From positions 1 through 26,784 of the forward strand of contig JAUIEM010000091.1 of assembly GCA_030428695.1 (NCBI GenBank): a stretch of 26,784 bases of DNA, read 5' to 3'. Source of the stretch: a bacterium. GTDB lineage: Bacteria > Planctomycetota > J058 > JAJDCP01. The number at the start of each line of letters is the position of its first letter. Position 1 is the stretch's first letter. Positions 7,183 to 14,566 of the stretch are shown here, one piece after another. Under the pieces are notes generated by a model, which was not told where the DNA came from, ran no database searches, and saw nothing but the letters and a program-made list of their open reading frames with translations. Position numbers and translations under genes: made by a program.

Positions 7183-7414
7183 ATGCGCACCCGCACCCAG
7201 ATCCAAGTGGAAAATCCCGCGGCAAGCCGCGGGATTTCCCAGGAGGCGCCACTCCTTCCCGCACACAACGCTGCTGCGCAGCGTCGTGCACGCGGCGCGG
7301 CGCCGCGCAACTGAGCCGACGCGGCAAGCCGCGTCCGCTCCGTTCCACGCCGGTCCCGAGTTCCCCATCTGCGCCGTCTGCAGCGCCGGCTACGCCCCCC
7401 GCCGCAGACGCTAG
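7183..7414 (+). pseudogene. Small-peptide gene, copy 1, interrupted by a hairpin element
   Basis: ATG 7183 follows AAGGAGA (7169-7175). The first eight codons read MRTRTQIQ; the frame then enters a 142 bp hairpin element (7207-7348) and stops at TGA 7312-7314, giving a 43-residue ORF as it stands. After the element a different frame continues AGPEFPICAVCSAG and ends with RRRR at TAG 7412-7414. The element length is 1 mod 3, and removing it restores one frame of 29 codons joining MRTRTQIQ to AGPEFPICAVCSAG. Copy 2 (7432) has the same arrangement. The peptide could be a modified-peptide precursor or a tiny CxxC protein; both are inference. Alternatively, the 43-residue form may be the real product. 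First gene after the sigma-54 promoter. Confidence 0.55.
7207..7348. repeat. Multi-hairpin (BIME-like) element, copy 1
   Basis: The element begins GTGGAA and ends TTCCAC (6 bp terminal inverted repeat in this copy). It contains successive stem-loops: AAATCCCGCGGC/GCCGCGGGATTT (7212-7237, 12 bp arms, AA loop), AGGAG/CTCCT, CAACGCTGC/GCAGCGTCG, the palindrome GCGCGGCGCCGCGC, and GACGCGGC/GCCGCGTC (7318-7335, AA loop). It is about 94% identical to copy 2 by hand count. No transposase is encoded. The exact boundary could also be 7211-7349; both choices restore the same peptide frame. Confidence 0.7.
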
Positions 7415-7431
7415 AAACCAGGAGAAAACAC

Positions 7432-7660
7432 ATGCGCACCCGCACCAGAATCCAAGTGGAAAATCCCGCGGCAAGCCGCGGAATTTCCCAGGAGGCGCCG
7501 CTCCTTCCCGCACACAACGCTGCTGCGCAGCGTCGTGCACGCGGCGCGGCGCCGCGCAACTAAGCGGACGCGGCAAGCCGCGTCCGCTTAGTTGCGCGCC
7601 GGTCCCAAGAAGCCCGTCTGTTCCAACTGCAGCGCCGGAAAGCTCGCCGCCCGCGGCTGA
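7432..7660 (+). pseudogene. Small-peptide gene, copy 2, interrupted by a hairpin element
   Basis: Tandem paralogue of the gene at 7183, starting 17 bp after its stop. AGGAGA (about 7420-7425) sits well placed before ATG 7432. It opens MRTRTRIQ, enters the element (7456-7597), and as it stands stops at TAA 7561-7563 (43 residues). After the element the other frame reads AGPKKPVCSNCSAG and ends at TGA 7658-7660, but here that frame is closed upstream by an in-frame TAG in the element, so no single frame spans it. Removing the element gives 28 codons. Between copies, the MRTRTxIQ start and the AGPxxPxCxxCSAG core agree, while the C-terminal tails differ completely, a leader-constant/tail-variable pattern. 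Confidence 0.55.
7456..7597. repeat. Multi-hairpin element, copy 2, with a perfect 22 bp stem
   Basis: Same stem-loop series as copy 1, at the identical position within the paralogous mini-gene and of identical length. The last stem is longer here: 7553-7574 pairs without mismatch with 7577-7598 around a two-base AA loop. About eight differences separate the two element copies over about 136 bp, whereas the adjoining peptide tails are far more diverged. This suggests gene conversion or recent spread of the element. Confidence 0.7.
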
Positions 7661-7673
7661 GCCGCGGAGCGGC

Positions 7674-7706
7674 GTGGAATCTCCGCGGCAAGTCGCGGGG
7701 TCCCGG
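7674..7706. repeat. Degenerate third copy of the element's left end
   Basis: GTGGAATCTCCGCGGCAAG followed by TCGCGGGGTCCC resembles the left end of the two complete elements (GTGGAA then a CCGCGGCAAGCCGCGG stem). It follows the stop of the second mini-gene and the palindrome GCGGCTGAGCCGC. It supports GTGGAA as the true left boundary. The rest of 7707-7828 shows nothing recognisable. Confidence 0.5.
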
Positions 7707-7828
7707 AAAGCGCTCACACCTGCGTGTCAACGCACCCGCCGGGTGATCGTAGAGCCACCGGCGCAGAGACGCCCGGCAGACACCTCCCCGCCCGCAGCCG
7801 AGCCACGAGCCCCTTCCGCGCAGCGCTG

Positions 7829-7852
7829 TGGTAGACTTCCGGGACGTCTACC
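7829..7852 (+). promoter_or_regulatory. Extended -10 promoter motif and small hairpin
   Basis: TGGTAGACT (7829-7837) is an extended -10 element without a clear -35, and matches two other TGNTAGACT motifs in the window (minus strand at 22751-22759 and 23072-23080). GGTAGAC (7830-7836) and GTCTACC (7846-7852) also form a stem just before GAGGA, the ribosome binding site of the gene at 7866, so the motif could act on RNA instead. Confidence 0.4.
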
Positions 7853-7865
7853 GCGAGGAATCCCG

Positions 7866-8711
7866 ATGCGCCGCCCCGCGCTGCTCTGCCTGCTCGCCGC
7901 CTTGTGCATCGCCCAGGAGGTCGAGGTGCTCGGCCACGTCGAGAGCTCCCGCCTCGACGAGCTCTCCGGCCTCGTCCGCGCCGCCGACGAGGGCGTGGTC
8001 TGGGTGCACAACGACTCCGGCGGCCTGCCCCGCCTCTACGCCCTCGGTCTCGACGGCCGCATCCGCGCGACCCTCGAGCTCGCCGCCGACGCACGCGACT
8101 GGGAGGATGTCGCCCGGCTCGACGCCGAAGACGGGCCCGCGCAGCTGTTCGCGGCCGACATCGGCGACAACCGGGCGGTGCGGGAGAGCGTGGTCGTCTA
8201 CCGGGTCACCGAACCGGCCCTCGACGCCCGGTCCCTGCGCGCCACCCCGGACACCCTGACGCTGACCTACCCCGACTCCGCCCACGACGCCGAGGTGCTG
8301 CTGATCGAGCCTCCCCGGGAAGGCTCGCCGACGGGGCGGCTCCTGATCGTCACCAAGCGCCACATCCCCAACCGGGTCTACGGCTGCGCCCTGCCCGCCA
8401 CCGGCTCGGCCCGGCTCGCGCTCGAGGACCTGGGGGCGGTGCAGGGCATCATCGACCCGATGCTGACCGCGGGCGACCTCAGCCCCGACGGCAGCCGGGT
8501 CGTGCTGCGCACCTACACGACGGCCTTCGAGTGGGATGTCCCCGACGGCGACGTCGCCGTCGCCCTGACCGGCGCACGCCCCTCCCGCCCGATCGCCCTG
8601 CCCACGCAGCAGCAGGGCGAGGCCCTCGGCTACGCGCCCGACGGGTCGCGCCTGTTGACGGTCTCCGAGGGGGAGCGCCCGCCGCTCTACCGCATCACCG
8701 TTGAGCGCTGA
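7866..8711 (+). CDS. Secreted beta-propeller-like protein of unknown function
   Basis: A 281-residue protein with a short N-terminal signal-like segment (MRRPALLCLLAALCIAQ). The mature part has repeated strand-rich segments: LSGLVRAADEGVVWVHNDSGGLPRLYAL, ARDWEDVARLD, LFAADIGDNRAVRESVVVYRVTEP, LTAGDLSPDGSRVVLRTY and EALGYAPDGSRLLTVSEG. The 'HNDSGG...DWEDVA...ADIGDN' series is typical of extracytoplasmic propeller proteins related to SMP-30/NHL-type folds. I cannot assign an activity. GAGGA lies just upstream of ATG. The stop is separated by one base from the ATG of the binding-protein gene, so the two are probably co-transcribed. Confidence 0.75.
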   Translation: MRRPALLCLLAALCIAQEVEVLGHVESSRLDELSGLVRAADEGVVWVHNDSGGLPRLYALGLDGRIRATLELAADARDWEDVARLDAEDGPAQLFAADIGDNRAVRESVVVYRVTEPALDARSLRATPDTLTLTYPDSAHDAEVLLIEPPREGSPTGRLLIVTKRHIPNRVYGCALPATGSARLALEDLGAVQGIIDPMLTAGDLSPDGSRVVLRTYTTAFEWDVPDGDVAVALTGARPSRPIALPTQQQGEALGYAPDGSRLLTVSEGERPPLYRITVER

Positions 8712-8712
8712 G

Positions 8713-9639
8713 ATGCGGGTCGTCTCCCTGCTCGCGAGCGCGACCGAGATAGTCTGCGCCCTCGGTCTGGAGGAGAGCCTCGTCGGCCGCTCCCACGAGT
8801 GCGACTTCCCGCCTGAGGTCGCAGACCTGCCCGTGCTGACGGCGCCGCGCTTCGCGGTCGACGGCAGCAGCGCCGAGATCGACGCCCAGGTGCGGGCCCG
8901 CCTCGCCGAGGGAGCCGGGGCGGCGCTGAGCGTGTACGCGGTCGACGGGGACGCGCTGCGGGCCCTCGCCCCCGATGTCGTGCTGACCCAGGCCCAGTGC
9001 GAGGTGTGCGCGGTCAGCCTGAAGGACGTCGCCGCCGCCCTCGCGGGCGATGGTCCGACGCCCGCGCTCGTCTCGCTGCAACCGGACGACCTCGCCGGCG
9101 TCTGGAAGGACATCGGCCGCGTGGCGGGAGCGCTCGGTGTGCCCGAACGCGGCAAGGCCCTGGTCGCGCGGCTGCAGGCCCGGGTCGAGGTGCTGCGCGC
9201 CCGGGCGGCGCGCCAGCCGGAGCGCCCGCGGCTCGCCTGCCTCGAGTGGCTCGACCCGCTGATGGCGGCCGGCAACTGGGTGCCGGAGCTCGCGGCCGCC
9301 GCGGGCGCCGTCGAGCTGTTCGGGGTCGCCGGAGCGCACTCCCCCTGGATGGATTTCGACGCGCTGCGCGCCGCCGACCCGGACGTGATCCTCGCCCTGC
9401 CCTGCGGCTTCGGGCTCGAGCGCACCGCGGCGGAGATGGCGGGGCTCGCGGCCCGCCCGGGCTGGGAGGAGCTCAGCGCCGTTCACGCGGGGCGGGTCGC
9501 GGTCAGCGACGGCCACCAGTACTTCAACCGGCCCGGACCGCGGCTGGTCGAGTCGCTGGAGATCCTGCTCGAGGTGCTGTATCCCGGCGTCTTCGACTTC
9601 GGGCACCGGGAGAGCGGCTGGCGGCCCTGGACCGGGTGA
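8713..9639 (+). CDS. BtuF/TroA-fold cobalamin- or siderophore-binding protein
   Basis: A 308-residue protein with the typical opening RVVSLLASATEIVCALGLEESLVGRSHECDFP of the periplasmic binding protein family that includes BtuF (vitamin B12) and iron-siderophore binders. Also visible are APDVVLTQAQCEVCAVS, a long central helix region (VPERGKALVARLQARVEVLRARAAR), ECLEWLDP-like LACLEWLDPLMAAGNWVPEL and DPDVILALPCGFGLE. No signal peptide or lipobox is seen; stand-alone leaderless members of this family are common and their role is not well defined. No ABC permease or ATPase gene is adjacent. ATG 8713 is preferred to an upstream TTG at 8701 because it directly follows the previous stop. Confidence 0.82.
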   Translation: MRVVSLLASATEIVCALGLEESLVGRSHECDFPPEVADLPVLTAPRFAVDGSSAEIDAQVRARLAEGAGAALSVYAVDGDALRALAPDVVLTQAQCEVCAVSLKDVAAALAGDGPTPALVSLQPDDLAGVWKDIGRVAGALGVPERGKALVARLQARVEVLRARAARQPERPRLACLEWLDPLMAAGNWVPELAAAAGAVELFGVAGAHSPWMDFDALRAADPDVILALPCGFGLERTAAEMAGLAARPGWEELSAVHAGRVAVSDGHQYFNRPGPRLVESLEILLEVLYPGVFDFGHRESGWRPWTG

Positions 9640-9664
9640 GACCTGGCGCTTGGAGTCAGCGGAC

Positions 9665-9997
9665 CTACCCGAAGCGGCAATTCCCCGCCGAGCGTGTCCT
9701 TCTTCGACACGGCGAGCGGTGACCGAGGTCCGGATCGGCGCCCGCCTCGAGCAGCTTCTCCGCGAGCAGCCAGCCCTCACCTGTTCGATGCGCCGGGCTC
9801 CACCGTAGCTCGGCCTGCACCCGATCCCACAGGTCGTGGATGGAGAAGTCGGGTCCGAGCATGGCGCTGTTCCTCGACAGGCTCTGCCCCGAGCGTTCCT
9901 TCCGCCGCAGCCGTAGCGCCGGCACGACGAAATGAAACAACTCTGTCAACGTACGTTGCAACGTTGTAAGCATGGGTGTGAGTGATAGCTTTTTCAC
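9665..9997 (-). pseudogene. Possible remnant with one ankyrin-like repeat
   Basis: A 110-codon frame starting with GTG. Only the middle looks protein-like: DLWDRVQAELRWSPAHRTGEGWLLAEKLLEAGADPDLGH, where the last part has the ankyrin 'LLEAGADPDL' signature. The rest is composition-driven, with no clear ribosome binding site. It is probably a decayed fragment or a spurious ORF. The 462 bp gap 9640-10101 otherwise holds only an ACGTACGT-type palindrome near 9948. Confidence 0.3.
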
Positions 9998-10101
9998 GGC
10001 TACTGTCGCATCATCCCCTCCTACCGACGTCCCCCCCAGCCCTCGGTGCCCGGATGCTCCGGCCGCCGCTGATCGTGTGCGGCGGGGAAAGGAGACCGCG
10101 C

Positions 10102-11484
10102 GTGGACTTCTGGGAAAGCGGGCTGATGTTGGAGGCCTTGTGTCTGATCGGGCTGTTGAGCTTCGCCGGCGTCGTCCGGCGGCTCGTCCCGGCCGTCGGA
10201 CGCCTCGGCATCCCCGCCTGCATCGTCGCCGGCATCGCCGGCCTGGTGCTCGGCTCGAGCGTGCTGAACGTGCTGCCGCTGGACAAGGGCTTCCTCGAGT
10301 CGGTGGTCTACCACGGCCTCGCGATCACCTTCATCGCGCTGGCGCTGCAGACCCCGCCGGAGGGCAGCAAGGGCGGTGTCGGGGCGCGCTCGATCGCCTT
10401 CGCCGTGCCCGCGTCGATGGCTCTGCAGACGGCGATCGGGCTCGGCATCGCGCTGATTCTCGGGACCCTCACAGCCGAGAGGCTACACCCGGGCTTCGGC
10501 CTGATGCTGCCTCTGGGCTTCGAGCAGGGCCCCGGCCAGGCGCTGGCCCTCGGTGGGGCTTGGGAGCAGGGGGGTATGCCGGACGGCGCCCAGGTCGGGC
10601 TGATCGTCGCAGCCATCGGGTACATCTGGGCCGTGGCCGCGGGCGTCCCGCTCGCCGCCTGGGTCCGCCGCAAGGGCCTGGTACGGCGCCGGGCCACTTC
10701 GCCCAAGGACGAAGCGGGCTTCCGGACCGTGCGCGTGCGCAAGACCGGCGCCGGGGCGATCACGCCGCTGACCCGGCACGTCGTGGCGATCGCGCTCGTG
10801 TACCTCGCGACGTTTGGCACGGTCCAGGGCCTGGCATGGGTCCTCGCGCCGATCGAGCAGGTCGCGGCGATGGCCTGGGGTTTCCACTTCATCATCGGCT
10901 CCTTCCTGGCGATGGGCGCGCGCAAGGTGCTCCGCCTCGTCACCGAGCACCCCCCGCTGGACAACCGCAGCCTCGGCGAGCTCGCGGGACTGAGCGTCGA
11001 CATCTCGACGACCGCGGGGATCGCGGCGATCCAGATCGCCGTGCTGCAGGCCAACTGGGTCCCGATCGTCCTGGTGACGACGGTCGGGGGCCTGGCCACC
11101 CTGCTCGCGGTCCTGTGGTGCGCGCGCCGGGCCTTCCCCGCCGACACCTGGGAGCACGCCCTGCTCGTCTTCGGCATGGCGACCGGGACCCTGGCCGTCG
11201 GCCTGGCCCTGGTCAAGATGATCGACCCCGACCTGGAGAGCAGCGCCGCACGCAGCGCGGTGCTCGGCTCGGCGATGGCCGTCCCGCTGACCGCCCCCCT
11301 CGTCGTGCTGCTGATCCCGATGCCCGCGGCCGCCTGGCCGGACGGCTACCCGGCGATGGGCTGGCTGACGCTCGGCCTGACGGTCCTGTACTTCGGGCTG
11401 GTGATGCTCGGCTGGTGGAAGATCGGAGCGCTCAAGCTCGCTGATTCACCGGGATTTCGTCGCGAGGGCCCGGAGGCCGCTTGA
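10102..11484 (+). CDS. Glutamate:sodium symporter family protein (GltS/ESS-like)
   Basis: A 460-residue polytopic membrane protein with about 10-12 hydrophobic segments (LMLEALCLIGLLSFAGVV, IPACIVAGIAGLVLG, YHGLAITFIALAL, AQVGLIVAAIGYIWAVAAG, AIQIAVLQANWVPIVLV, HALLVFGMATGTLAVGLAL and others). The FLESVVYHGLAITFIA segment, LPLGFEQGPGQALALG and FGMATGTLAVGLALVKMIDP match the two inverted halves of the ESS (GltS) family, which imports glutamate with Na+. GTG 10102 is chosen because GGGGAAAGGAGA precedes it at good spacing; upstream ATGs lack one. The last ~14 residues (ADSPGFRREGPEAA) and the stop lie in a dispersed repeat, and the 3' end overlaps the kinase gene by 39 bp. Confidence 0.8.
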   Translation: MDFWESGLMLEALCLIGLLSFAGVVRRLVPAVGRLGIPACIVAGIAGLVLGSSVLNVLPLDKGFLESVVYHGLAITFIALALQTPPEGSKGGVGARSIAFAVPASMALQTAIGLGIALILGTLTAERLHPGFGLMLPLGFEQGPGQALALGGAWEQGGMPDGAQVGLIVAAIGYIWAVAAGVPLAAWVRRKGLVRRRATSPKDEAGFRTVRVRKTGAGAITPLTRHVVAIALVYLATFGTVQGLAWVLAPIEQVAAMAWGFHFIIGSFLAMGARKVLRLVTEHPPLDNRSLGELAGLSVDISTTAGIAAIQIAVLQANWVPIVLVTTVGGLATLLAVLWCARRAFPADTWEHALLVFGMATGTLAVGLALVKMIDPDLESSAARSAVLGSAMAVPLTAPLVVLLIPMPAAAWPDGYPAMGWLTLGLTVLYFGLVMLGWWKIGALKLADSPGFRREGPEAA

Positions 11485-11616
11485 GATCGGGCGCTTCGAG
11501 TCTTCGAGCAGCGGAGCCGCTCTCCATCCCTGGCACACCGTCCATAGGTGAACAGCGCAGAAGGCTCGAAGTGCCCGAGATCTGTGGCGTCCGGGTCCGC
11601 AGCAGGAATCCGGACG
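11442..11616. repeat. Dispersed repeat locus, two inverted copies
   Basis: The plus-strand 15-mer TGATTCACCGGGATT at 11442-11456, with diverged continuation to about 11490, recurs at 20266-20280. A minus-strand copy at 11541-11616 (plus-strand text CCATAGGTGAACAGCGCAG, then GAGATCTGTGGC and TCCGGGTCCGCAGCAGGAAT) matches 20274-20337 read on the opposite strand, with about a dozen extra bases. The two copies here face each other. One frame reads 'EICGxRVRSRNP' at both loci. The locus lies exactly at the convergent ends of gltS and the kinase gene. Confidence 0.7.
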
Positions 11617-14019
11617 GTGGCCGGACTCCTCCACGTAGAGCGGATCGATCAGGCCGCGCGGCGTACAACGCAGCGCACGGTCGCGGCACGGCGGCGTCAG
11701 GGACAGTTGGATCATCTCCACGGTGTCGCCGCCGCCGGGCAACAGCCGAGGCGAACAGGCCGTGCGCCAGCTGCACGCGCGCTTCCGAGACTGTTGCCCG
11801 CCGGGCAGCAGCGCGACGACCTCCGCGTGCGTACGCACACGGTGGCGCACCGCTCCGCGCCGGGCGTCGAGGAACACGACGTCCCCCTGCCAGAGCAGCG
11901 CGACGAGCGCATCTCCTGTCTCTCCGTCGCGGATCAGCAGCGGCCAGCGTGGGTGTCGCTGGGCGTCATCGCTGTAGGGCGGCCCGAAGCTCGCCTCGGG
12001 GAACCGCCACAGCCGGCTCCCATCGGCGGCCTTCGCGACCAGGAAGTCCGTGTGCGGGCCGAGAGCCTTGAGAGCGATCTCCGGGGCCCGCACCCGCGTG
12101 AAACGCGGCAACTCCGGAAACAGCGCGCCGGGCGCACCCGAGGCGAGGTCCGCGACCACGCCCAGGGCGCCGAGGGCCTCGAGGCGCACGCGGACCCCCG
12201 GTGCGACCCCGACCCCTCGCGCGGAGGCGAGCAACAGCAGGACCTCGCCAGCATCCTTGCGCCAGGCCTCGAGTGCGGTCGCGCTCCGCCATCGCGACAC
12301 CTGCGCGAACGGGTCGGTGCTCAGCCGCGCCAGGTCGAGCAGTTGCCCGAGCTCCGTCCGGGAGGAAGGCGGGATCGCGAATGCGACCGCGGCGCGCTCG
12401 TCGCCGATGCGCAGGGCATGCCATGTCGCTGCCCTGGCCAGAAGTGAGCGATCGGCACCCGTGCCCGCGCGGCGATCGAGCGCCGCCAGACTGTCGACGG
12501 CCGCGCTCAGTGCCTCGAGATCGCGCGTCCCCAGGACCGCGAGCAGCGCATGCCGGGCGGGGCGCAGGTCCGTCAGCGCCTGCAGGCGCGCGCTCTCCGT
12601 GGCGGAAGTGCCGAGGAGGTCGAGCCCCAGGGCGAGGAGCACGCCGAGGGTGGCGATGGCGAGGGCCGACGCGATCCGGGTCCGACGCTGCGTTCCCTGA
12701 CGCCGGGCCGCCTGGCGGTAGCGGTTCACGGTCTCTTCGTGCGCGCCCGCCTCCTCCGCCCGGTCGAGAAGGGCGAGGGCAGCAGCGCTGCGTTCTCCGT
12801 CGAGCGCCCGATCGGCCAGGGCCAGCCGCGTCCTCGCGAGCAGCGCGCGGGACTCCTCGGACTCCGGCCAAAGCTCGCATGCCTGCTCCAACAGGAGGGC
12901 CGCGCGGTGCAGCTCCTCGTTTGTCGGGTCTTCTGCCAGATGCCGGCGCGCGGTGTCGAGCAGGCGCAGCGCTTCACGGTGTTCGAGATGGCGCTCGAGC
13001 CCCGCGCGAAAGGCCTCTGCCGAGGGTGTGCGGCGCTCCCTGTCGCGCGCGAGCGCGACAAGGCACAGCTGCTCCAGGTCGTTCGGAATCTCGCGCTCGC
13101 GGGCGCGCTGCGACGGGGCCTCGACGGCACCGCACAGCGCCTGGCACAGGCACTCGACGGGGGTCCTCCCGCGGTGCGGTGCGGTCCCGGTCAGGATCTG
13201 ATACAGCATTCCGCCGAGCAGGTAGACGTCCGTCCAAGGCCCGAGCTCGGTGAGCACCGCTTCAGCCTGTTCCGGGGCGAGGAAGGCGGGAGTTCCGCCG
13301 GACGCGCTGGCGCTCCCGCTCGCCCGTTCCTCCGCAGTGAGCGCGAGGCCCCAGTCCATCAACTGGACCTCCCCGAAGGCGCCAACCATGACGTTCGAGC
13401 ACTTCAGGTCGCGATGGATCACGCCGCGGGAGTGGGCGAACGCGACCGCGTCGCACACCGCGCGAAGGATCTCGACGTAGCGGCGCAAGAGCTCGGGGCT
13501 CTCGGCGGGCTGGTCCGCGAGCAGGCAGCTGAGCGTCTGCCCGCGGACCCGCTTCATGTGGAGACCGACGTGCCCCTCGGAGTCCCGGCCGAGCCCGTAC
13601 ACAGGCACGATGTTCGGATGCTCGAGGCTGCCGTGGACGCGACTCTCGGCGACAAAGCGCGAGCGGGCCACGGGGTCGTCCGTGTCGAGGAGGAGCTTGA
13701 TGGCGACAATCCGACGCAGGGCGAGCTCTTCCGCTTCGTACACGGCCCCCATGCCGCCCCGTCCCAGCTCGCGTCCAAGCGCGAACTCGGCCGTCGGCCC
13801 GGTCCATCCGCGGAGGGGCAGCGCGGCGTCGGAAGCTCCGTGCGCGACGGCTCCCTTCAGGGTCGACTGCGGGTCACCTTCGAGCAGTGTCGGCAGTGTC
13901 TCCTTCCAGCGCTTCAGGGGCCCGGCGAGGGTGAAGGCGTCGTCCTCGGGCAGCGCGAGGTCAGCAGGAAGGGGGCTCGGCTCATGGTCTTTCGATGCGT
14001 CGCCGCTCAAGCCGCGCAT
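11446..14019 (-). CDS. Membrane-anchored Ser/Thr protein kinase (PknB type)
   Basis: An 857-residue protein. The kinase domain (about 80-345) has the glycine loop LGRGGMGAVYEAEE (84-97), VAIK with Lys108, HRDLKCSN (202-209), DWG at 222-224 in place of DFG, and APEQA (248-252). A helical, TPR-like stretch (350-440) is followed by one membrane segment (about 449-469), then a C-terminal part with HALRIGDER, FLVAKAADGSRLWRFPE and DGETGDALVALLWQGDVVFLDARRG that looks like a fragment of a repeat/propeller sensor. The DWG variant and this layout are common among planctomycete kinases. The last ~57 residues are encoded by the dispersed repeat and look unlike protein (RDSCCGPGRH-type composition), so the C-terminus is probably truncated or overwritten. 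Confidence 0.88.
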   Translation of the reverse strand: MRGLSGDASKDHEPSPLPADLALPEDDAFTLAGPLKRWKETLPTLLEGDPQSTLKGAVAHGASDAALPLRGWTGPTAEFALGRELGRGGMGAVYEAEELALRRIVAIKLLLDTDDPVARSRFVAESRVHGSLEHPNIVPVYGLGRDSEGHVGLHMKRVRGQTLSCLLADQPAESPELLRRYVEILRAVCDAVAFAHSRGVIHRDLKCSNVMVGAFGEVQLMDWGLALTAEERASGSASASGGTPAFLAPEQAEAVLTELGPWTDVYLLGGMLYQILTGTAPHRGRTPVECLCQALCGAVEAPSQRAREREIPNDLEQLCLVALARDRERRTPSAEAFRAGLERHLEHREALRLLDTARRHLAEDPTNEELHRAALLLEQACELWPESEESRALLARTRLALADRALDGERSAAALALLDRAEEAGAHEETVNRYRQAARRQGTQRRTRIASALAIATLGVLLALGLDLLGTSATESARLQALTDLRPARHALLAVLGTRDLEALSAAVDSLAALDRRAGTGADRSLLARAATWHALRIGDERAAVAFAIPPSSRTELGQLLDLARLSTDPFAQVSRWRSATALEAWRKDAGEVLLLLASARGVGVAPGVRVRLEALGALGVVADLASGAPGALFPELPRFTRVRAPEIALKALGPHTDFLVAKAADGSRLWRFPEASFGPPYSDDAQRHPRWPLLIRDGETGDALVALLWQGDVVFLDARRGAVRHRVRTHAEVVALLPGGQQSRKRACSWRTACSPRLLPGGGDTVEMIQLSLTPPCRDRALRCTPRGLIDPLYVEESGHRPDSCCGPGRHRSRALRAFCAVHLWTVCQGWRAAPLLEDSKRPISSGLRALATKSR

Positions 14020-14143
14020 TCCCAGCCCTCAGTCCGCGACGTCCGGTTCCATGGACGTCCAGTGCACTCCGGGAAGGCCTGCTGCTGCAGCCGCCGCTCG
14101 ATGCGGTTGATCGCGGCGGCCGCTCCTCGACCCGAATGCCGAC

Positions 14144-14239
14144 ACAAGCTTCCTTGCCCGCCATCGAGATCTCCTCGGACACGTCGGCCGCCAGGATGAT
14201 CCGTTCGGCCAGCGACACCCCGTAGTTCTCGAGGGAAAG
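14144..14239 (-). pseudogene. Glycogen phosphorylase fragment
   Basis: A 32-codon minus-strand stretch reads LSLENYGVSLAERIILAAD followed by VSEEISMAGKEAC. This matches the glycogen/maltodextrin phosphorylase region [40 protein letters not shown], about 26 of 30 positions by eye, which lies just ahead of the pyridoxal-phosphate site. The conserved SGTGNMKF that should follow is gone and nothing phosphorylase-like continues on either side, so this is a relic. The remainder of the 547 bp gap 14020-14566 shows no gene. Confidence 0.7.
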
Positions 14240-14382
14240 AGTGTGCCGCGATTGTAGGTGGTCTGTGCAGCGAGAACAACTCGAGGGCTGTGCGCACCGG
14301 GCCGTGGGCTCACACGGCGTGGGGGAGCGGCCAGTCCCAAGCAGGTCTCCCTGGGCAAGGATGGCAACGTCTCCCTGGAGCC

Positions 14383-14408
14383 GTCCCCGGGGACCGTCCC
14401 CGGGGACC
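14383..14408. repeat. Tandem CCGTCCCCGGGGA palindromic repeat
   Basis: Two consecutive 13 bp units, each containing the palindrome GTCCCCGGGGAC, lie in the gap upstream of pfkA. They could form small hairpins; function is unknown. Confidence 0.45.
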
Positions 14409-14503
14409 TGCACCGTCCGCAGCCTGTGGGGCGCAGCCGGGGCGCCGGTCGAGCTGGCGTTTCCGGACTGCAACGGCCCCCTCGCGCGCCCTCCGGGCAA
14501 GCG

Positions 14504-14533
14504 TTGGACGCCGTCACGCGGCGCGCCTACACT
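14504..14533 (+). promoter_or_regulatory. pfkA: Sigma-70-like promoter of pfkA
   Basis: TTGGAC (14504-14509), 18 bp spacer and TACACT (14528-14533) lie 34 bp before the pfkA start codon. Spacing and position fit a housekeeping promoter; matches are 4 of 6 at each hexamer. Confidence 0.45.
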
Positions 14534-14566
14534 GGCTCCATTCGACAACCTTGCGGGAGACGCGCG

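Noticed and set aside
7553..7598. Integron attC-like site (AACTAAGCGGAC...GTCCGCTTAGTT) after a small cassette-like gene
   Set aside because: The stem is perfectly symmetric with no extrahelical bases, and the flanks do not fit the RYYYAAC/GTTRRRY cores. No integrase gene is visible, and the stem lies inside the mini-gene rather than after it.
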